Assembly: GCA_963702535.1 (NCBI GenBank)
Contig: CAVPDG010000004.1
Span: 764,313 to 828,312 of the forward strand
From: CAVPDG01 sp963702535
GTDB lineage: Bacteria > Chloroflexota > Anaerolineae > Anaerolineales > UBA4823
DNA length: 64,000 nucleotides
Direction: 5' to 3'
A model generated the notes under the pieces. It worked only from the letters and a program-made list of their open reading frames with translations, was not told the DNA's origin and made no database searches. Position numbers and translations under genes: made by a program. Below are positions 59,582 to 64,000 of this stretch, piece after piece (position 1 is the first letter of the stretch; every line of letters starts with the position of its first letter).

Positions 59582-59645
59582 TCGGAAAATATTTCCGGTT
59601 TAGACCGGACAATCTTGCCGGTCTAGAACGGAAAATATTTCCGGT
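59582..59645. repeat. 17-bp direct repeats around a dyad (origin-like)
   Basis: CGGAAAATATTTCCGGT at 59583-59599 and again at 59629-59645. Between them GACCGG (59603-59608) pairs with CCGGTC (59618-59623). Together they form a nested dyad, adjacent to the 3' end of the winged-helix gene. Iteron- or operator-like. Confidence 0.68.
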
Positions 59646-60058
59646 CAAACCTGGTGACGGCTCTTTTTCCAGAACGAGGCTTTGAGGTGTACCGTATACA
59701 GATTCGGCCGTCCCTGACCACGCTGCTTGATCGAAATCAATCCGGCTTGCTCCAGCTCCTTCAACCAAGACCGGACACTGCGGTCTGAATTGCCGATATC
59801 CTCAGCCAGGCGCTTCTGTCCGGGGAAGCACTCATCCAGCTCGCGGGCGTATTTGAGCAGCATGGCATAGGTCAGCTTGGCTCCGACCGATATTTTATCG
59901 CTTTCAAGGATGAAGTTCGGCACACCGGTCCAGCCGCGCTGCGTGGCAATGTCAGCGCCTTTGAGACGCAGGTTGCGGTCTTTGAAAGCCGGTGATTTGC
60001 CCAGTCGTTGCATAAGGAAACCAAATCCATCATAGGCGCAAGTTTTAGGGATTGTCAA
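59645..60058 (-). CDS. Winged-helix replication-initiator-like protein
   Basis: 137 residues. RGWTGVPNFILESDKISVGA, KLTYAMLLKYARELDECFPG and RLAEDIGNSDRSVRSWLKEL then GLISIKQRGQGRPNLYTV: the pattern of short winged-helix proteins tied to plasmid replication. The start at 60058 is upstream of the family-like part; one at 60013 is possible. It ends at the direct-repeat array, its likely binding target. Confidence 0.72.
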   Translation of the reverse strand: MTIPKTCAYDGFGFLMQRLGKSPAFKDRNLRLKGADIATQRGWTGVPNFILESDKISVGAKLTYAMLLKYARELDECFPGQKRLAEDIGNSDRSVRSWLKELEQAGLISIKQRGQGRPNLYTVHLKASFWKKSRHQV

Positions 60059-60185
60059 GTTTGGGTCTGAAGGTCAGGAGGCGACTGTCCCATTTTTGTT
60101 GAGTTTTAAGCTCTCTCCCATACATAGCGACACTAAGGCAGGATAGCTCACTGATCACCCCCAAATAAGGTGTCTATTTGAATTT

Positions 60186-61559
60186 CTAGCCGGGGATAGT
60201 CTCTACAGGTGGAAGCCCAAGTTTATAGAACTGATTCGGATTGTTGTACAACCAGTCTGTGGCAATATGGATAGCATCATCTTCCTCTATCCAGTCCATC
60301 TCAATTAAATCGGATAATGCCCCCGATATAACCTCGCGACAAAGCGTTAAATTGGCGACTACGAACTCGGGCGCAAGTAGGTAGTCACCTCCAAAACCGT
60401 GAATTTTTGTGTGAGGTACTGTCATAACAGCGCGTATTAATAACTCTTTGGCGTAGATTGGGTCAACCGTATAAACCCAACAAAGGTTGAGGGAGACATT
60501 GGGATAATTCTTTCCGAGAAATAGTAAATCTCCCATATACGGCCAATTGCCATGGAATAGGTCAAATTTAACTTTGGAATGTAACTCCAGGACGGAAGCT
60601 AAATGGGCTGCGTTAGCTTTGTCCACTCGGTTGCGGATCCCCCCCATATGCCCGGTATGCACCTGCACACATAAATGGAATTCACGCGCATAACGCATAT
60701 ACTGGTGAAACAGATAATCATCAAGAGGCTTAGCATCTGGCCATGCTAATTGGTTTCGTGGATCGATCAATAATTTATTAAAGATTCGTTCTGCCTCGCT
60801 GTACGTTGGAAGGTCAAATGAAATAATACGGTGATACGCAGACTGATCTTTAAGTGCGACTACGCCTGAAGCAACACTTCTTGCTATCAAACTAAAAACC
60901 GCCTCTTCAAATTCCTTTAAAGAAGTAATACTTAAGGAGGATGCGTTCCTAACATAATCAATGAATTCAGAGTGACGGATCAGATGAAAATAAGGTAATG
61001 GAAACACTGGATGCCACATATCCGGCAAGGGAAGCTTATCTTCAAGGAATTTCTTGAGAACGTAATTGTCGTAATATCTGAGGACAGTTGGAGCCTCCCA
61101 TGACATTGGCATGAGAATATCTGCAATCACTGTCTTGATACCAGAATCATGGAAATGTTTTAAATAATTAGATTGGTCGTTATGGCTTACCCTATACTCC
61201 ATGATACGGTCCAGAGACTGACGCGTAAGCTTATCAATGTTAAACACATTCTTGAGCGTCATTTTTGTTACCCGAGCAAAGGCTGTGTATTCTGTCGATG
61301 CCCATAGACGACTGAACACCGGCCACTTATCGTCTGTGGTTGCTTCTTTGTTTTGTAAAAGAGCAATTTCTTCCTCATTGGCTCCTGCTGACCAAAGGTC
61401 GCTGATGAGATACGGAACACTTAACGCCAATATAGGTTCGGTCAAAGTACCTAACGGGTCTTTCTCAGGACCACATAGATGTTCATGACAATCCACGACT
61501 GGTATTTTCATTACACGGTCATATAGATGGTTAGAGGCATTCGCAGGTTTATTCATCAT
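60186..61559 (-). CDS. Amidohydrolase-superfamily metal-dependent hydrolase
   Basis: 457 residues. Metal ligands: VVDCHEHLCGP (HxH at the N-terminus), VQVHTGHMGG and HGFGGDYLLAPEF (Asp). Related to the uronate isomerase-like and COG2159-type proteins. No signal peptide. Divergent from an FCD regulator with its promoter between. Which substrate it hydrolyses or isomerises is not told by sequence; the neighbouring aminotransferase suggests an amino- or uronic-acid compound. Intact frame. Confidence 0.78.
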   Translation of the reverse strand: MMNKPANASNHLYDRVMKIPVVDCHEHLCGPEKDPLGTLTEPILALSVPYLISDLWSAGANEEEIALLQNKEATTDDKWPVFSRLWASTEYTAFARVTKMTLKNVFNIDKLTRQSLDRIMEYRVSHNDQSNYLKHFHDSGIKTVIADILMPMSWEAPTVLRYYDNYVLKKFLEDKLPLPDMWHPVFPLPYFHLIRHSEFIDYVRNASSLSITSLKEFEEAVFSLIARSVASGVVALKDQSAYHRIISFDLPTYSEAERIFNKLLIDPRNQLAWPDAKPLDDYLFHQYMRYAREFHLCVQVHTGHMGGIRNRVDKANAAHLASVLELHSKVKFDLFHGNWPYMGDLLFLGKNYPNVSLNLCWVYTVDPIYAKELLIRAVMTVPHTKIHGFGGDYLLAPEFVVANLTLCREVISGALSDLIEMDWIEEDDAIHIATDWLYNNPNQFYKLGLPPVETIPG

Positions 61560-61738
61560 TTACTGGTCTCCGAGTTCCTATATATTCAGGTCATTAGAAG
61601 AGTAATTTTCTTTTCCTCTTCTGATAGGTGCTTTAATAGTATTGGAAGAATCATACTTGATCTAATGCTAACAACGAGTAGATTGTCTTAGCTGAATTTG
61701 TATGCCTCCCCTCCACCGTCGACGTGGCAAACACACGA

Positions 61739-61789
61739 TTGACACACGATATTTTTTATGCTAATATGTATAATGGTTTAGCCATTATA
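61739..61789 (+). promoter_or_regulatory. Promoter with FCD/GntR-type operator
   Basis: TTGACA (61739-61744), 17 bp, TAATAT (61762-61767). The operator TATAATGG-TTTAG-CCATTATA (61769-61789) has perfect 8-bp arms and contains TGGT...CCA-type GntR halves. Immediately before the regulator gene, so autoregulation is likely. Confidence 0.82.
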
Positions 61790-61807
61790 CCAATTTAAAG
61801 TCATCCA

Positions 61808-62569
61808 ATGAATAACATAAAACAAACCGGTGTTGAACACGTTAGCGTCAAGCGCACACGGCTTTCTGAGCAGATAGCTGAGCAGATTCAACATATCATT
61901 ATTCAAGGCCACCTACAGGCGGGCAATCGCTTGCCCCCCGAGCGAGATTTGGCTGAACAACTAGGAGTTAGTAGAACCGTGGTGCGGGAAGCCACCAAAG
62001 TTCTCGAAGAACGAGGTTTAGTCAAGATCGTAACTGGTAGCGGTACCTATGCAACACGTGTTCAACCGAGCGTTGTATCTCAATCGATTGGTTTACTAGT
62101 TCAAGGGAATAAACACTCATTTCGGGATTTGCTGGAAATTCGGAAGATGCTCGAGGTGGAAATCGCCGGTCTTGCAACTGAACGGTCAACTGCAGAAGAT
62201 ATCCATCAACTCGAAACCAATCTTGGCCTGATGGTAGCTGTACTGCCCGAAATAAATCGATCCGACACCGCCTTGGAGGAGTTCGTCCAGGCGGATATTT
62301 TGTTCCACCAATTTCTAGCAAAAGCCAGCAAGAATATTTTATTGCCAATCCTCCTTGAACCGATCACCGACCTATTGCTCGAGTTCAGCCGTAAGGCCTC
62401 TATGCTTCCAGGCGCACCAGAAAGAGCCGTCCAGTACCACCGAATCATCCTTGAACAAGTGCGGGGCAAGGATGCTGCTAAGAGCCGAGAGGCAATGCGG
62501 AACCATATCTCAAACACGGAGGAATTGTTAGAGCTGATGGGAGAAAATGGGGATGATTTGCAGGATTGA
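61808..62569 (+). CDS. FadR-subfamily (FCD) GntR regulator
   Basis: 253 residues. Winged helix LSEQIAEQIQHIIIQGHLQA, NRLPPERDLAEQLGVSRTVV, then an all-helical FCD ligand domain (FRDLLEIRKMLEVEIAGLA, ADILFHQFLAKASKNILLPI). Binds an organic-acid effector, usually as repressor. Divergent from the amidohydrolase; the operator at 61769 sits between. It leads the aminotransferase downstream. Confidence 0.92.
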   Translation: MNNIKQTGVEHVSVKRTRLSEQIAEQIQHIIIQGHLQAGNRLPPERDLAEQLGVSRTVVREATKVLEERGLVKIVTGSGTYATRVQPSVVSQSIGLLVQGNKHSFRDLLEIRKMLEVEIAGLATERSTAEDIHQLETNLGLMVAVLPEINRSDTALEEFVQADILFHQFLAKASKNILLPILLEPITDLLLEFSRKASMLPGAPERAVQYHRIILEQVRGKDAAKSREAMRNHISNTEELLELMGENGDDLQD

Positions 62570-62605
62570 GCAGATCATAAGTCCTGTCCATTGCGAGGTT
62601 GAGGG

Positions 62606-63929
62606 ATGACCCAATCTGCACTACGTTCTCCATCTGAGGCTCTTCAGGTTCGCGCAGCGCTATCTACCAGGTGGCGTCTGTGCTAGTGCCCGGAATAATC
62701 CTGCTATCGGTAGACCATTTTTCGTCTCACATGGTGACGGGCCATACGTCTTCGATCTCGAGGGAAAGAAATATATCGATCTATGCATCTCCCATGGTGC
62801 ATCCCTCTTGGGCCATAATCACCCAAAAATTACAGAAGCGATCAGAAGCGCACTAGAAGCGGGCATCATCTGCTCGTATGAGACGGTTCATCATGCGGCG
62901 TTGGCCCAAAAAATTAGCGAGGTGGTTCCCTGCGCCCAAATGTCGCGCTTTGCTGGATCAGGTACCGAAACAATTATGCATGGTTTACGTCTTGCCAGGG
63001 CAGCCACAGGCCGAGAGAAGATAATCAAGTTCGAAGGCCATTTCCATGGCTATTCAGACGATATTTTTATTAGCTCAGCGCCGCCCATAGATCAAGCTGG
63101 TTTACCTTCCTCGCCTCAGCCCTACCTTCAATCAGCTGGCACCCCAACACAAGCCAGAGAGCTCGTCATCATTGTCCCATTCAATGATCCAGCGGCTCTC
63201 GAGAAAGCTTTTGCTAAACGTGGCCATGAAGCAGCCGCACTGATCCTGGAACCGATCAATTATGATTCGGGCTGCATCCTTCCGCAGCCAGGTTTCATCC
63301 AATTATGCCGACAGCTTTGTGATCGTTATAACGTGATCCTGTTCTTCGACGAAGTGTTGACCGCTTTTCGAGTTGCACTAGGAGGTGCCCAAGAACTATA
63401 TGGCGTCACACCGGATATGTGTGTTCTAGGGAAAGCGATAGGAGCGGGAATGCCAATCAGCGCCTTAGCCGGTAAACAAGAAATTATGCAGAACCTGCGA
63501 CCTCAAGGTCAAAGTGAAATGAGCGGCACTTACCTCGCTCACCTAACCGCGGTTCTGAGCGCCCAAGCTGCGATTGATGTCTATGCTCAACCAAATTTCT
63601 ACAGCCAGCTTGAAAAACTATGCAAGCGTTTCTACAGCGGTTTTCAAACAATCATCGATAGTAGTGGAGTACCTTGCGCCTGCAGTATGCTGGTCCTCGT
63701 TTTGGACTATATTTCGGCATCGAAGAACCCGTCACCAATTACCGCCAGGCTGCCAAACAGAATAATGCAATGAGCATAAAAGTTCATATCTGCCTGTATT
63801 CAACGAAAAGTCTATATTCATGTTTCCCCGCACCACGGCTTTTCTGCGGTGCATACCAAGTCCGACCTGGATAATACACTTGAAGCAATTGAAGGGGCAC
63901 TGGCAGAGGTTCGCAAGGAAATTTCCTAA
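62606..63929 (+). CDS. Class III aminotransferase, second copy (frameshifted)
   Basis: About 437 residues after repair. It starts at ATG 62606 after TTGAGGG. Family segments: RYLPGGVCASARNNPA, GASLLGHNHPKITEAIRSAL, FAGSGTETIMHGLRLARAA, IKFEGHFHGYSDDIF, VILFFDEVLTAFRVALGG and CVLGKAIGAGMPISALAG (PLP lysine). Frame changes near 62650, 62700-62800, 63690 and 63790; the last restored piece ends LEAIEGALAEVRKEIS at 63929. Paralogous to the copy at 27687. Its place after the FCD regulator suggests a second, separately controlled use. Confidence 0.85.
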
Positions 63930-64000
63930 GTATTGTGTGTATCTGTTTTCTAGGAAATAGTTATACGTCCGAGGATATCGTGTGACCGCCTTAGGATAAT

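Overview
The window looks like a chromosome segment of an uncultured anaerobic bacterium, most likely Chloroflexota (Anaerolineae). This is inferred from gene content: a PPi-type phosphofructokinase, a free-standing acyl-CoA mutase large subunit, DnaE with a proline-rich C-terminal linker, polar amino-acid and MalFG-type sugar ABC systems, and corrinoid methyltransferases. No rRNA is present. Many genes carry single-base frameshifts, mostly duplications of one base, which look like consensus errors rather than decay. Three genes are truly broken by insertion sequences (IS), and in each case removing the IS restores the reading frame.

Layout. (1) 1-8.1 kb, housekeeping: secA (partial, -), dnaE (+), PPi-type phosphofructokinase (-), acyl-CoA mutase large subunit (-). 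(2) 8.27-22.3 kb, a genomic island at tRNA-Glu(CTC): a second 17-bp copy of the tRNA 3' end, a type-ISP-like restriction-modification gene split by an IS, an ApeA-like HEPN anti-phage protein, two overlapping tyrosine recombinases, a PadR regulator with a membrane protein, a third short recombinase, and four small minus-strand genes, one of the DUF2958 family. (3) 22.5-32.9 kb, a minus-strand catabolic cluster: XRE-cupin regulator, MttB-family methyltransferase, corrinoid protein, UroD-like methyltransferase, class III aminotransferase, two tandem substrate-binding lipoproteins, ABC permease and ATPase, and a fucose-isomerase-like protein. I infer uptake and demethylation of an N-methylated amino compound. 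(4) 33.4-45.4 kb, a sugar cluster: HutC-type regulator and SIS protein (-), then a plus-strand run of glycoside hydrolase, sugar ABC transporter, sugar epimerase/isomerase, two paralogous dehydrogenases and a ROK kinase.

(5) 45.7-60.1 kb, an integrated plasmid-like or conjugative module: an IS-split PurA-like gene, HTH protein, ParA with a small partner, replication-relaxation protein, VirD4-like ATPase, an IS-split membrane protein, a primase with an archaeo-eukaryotic domain followed by a CHC2 zinc finger, and a winged-helix replication-type protein. Between 58.4 and 59.65 kb there is no convincing gene. Instead there is a nested perfect palindrome, 58-bp tandem repeats, a run of strong GC-rich hairpins and a dyad with 17-bp direct repeats. 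This is the best candidate for something undescribed: a large structured RNA or an origin. (6) 60.2-64 kb: a metal-dependent amidohydrolase (-), and an FCD-GntR regulator with a clear promoter and operator followed by a second aminotransferase related to the one in (3).
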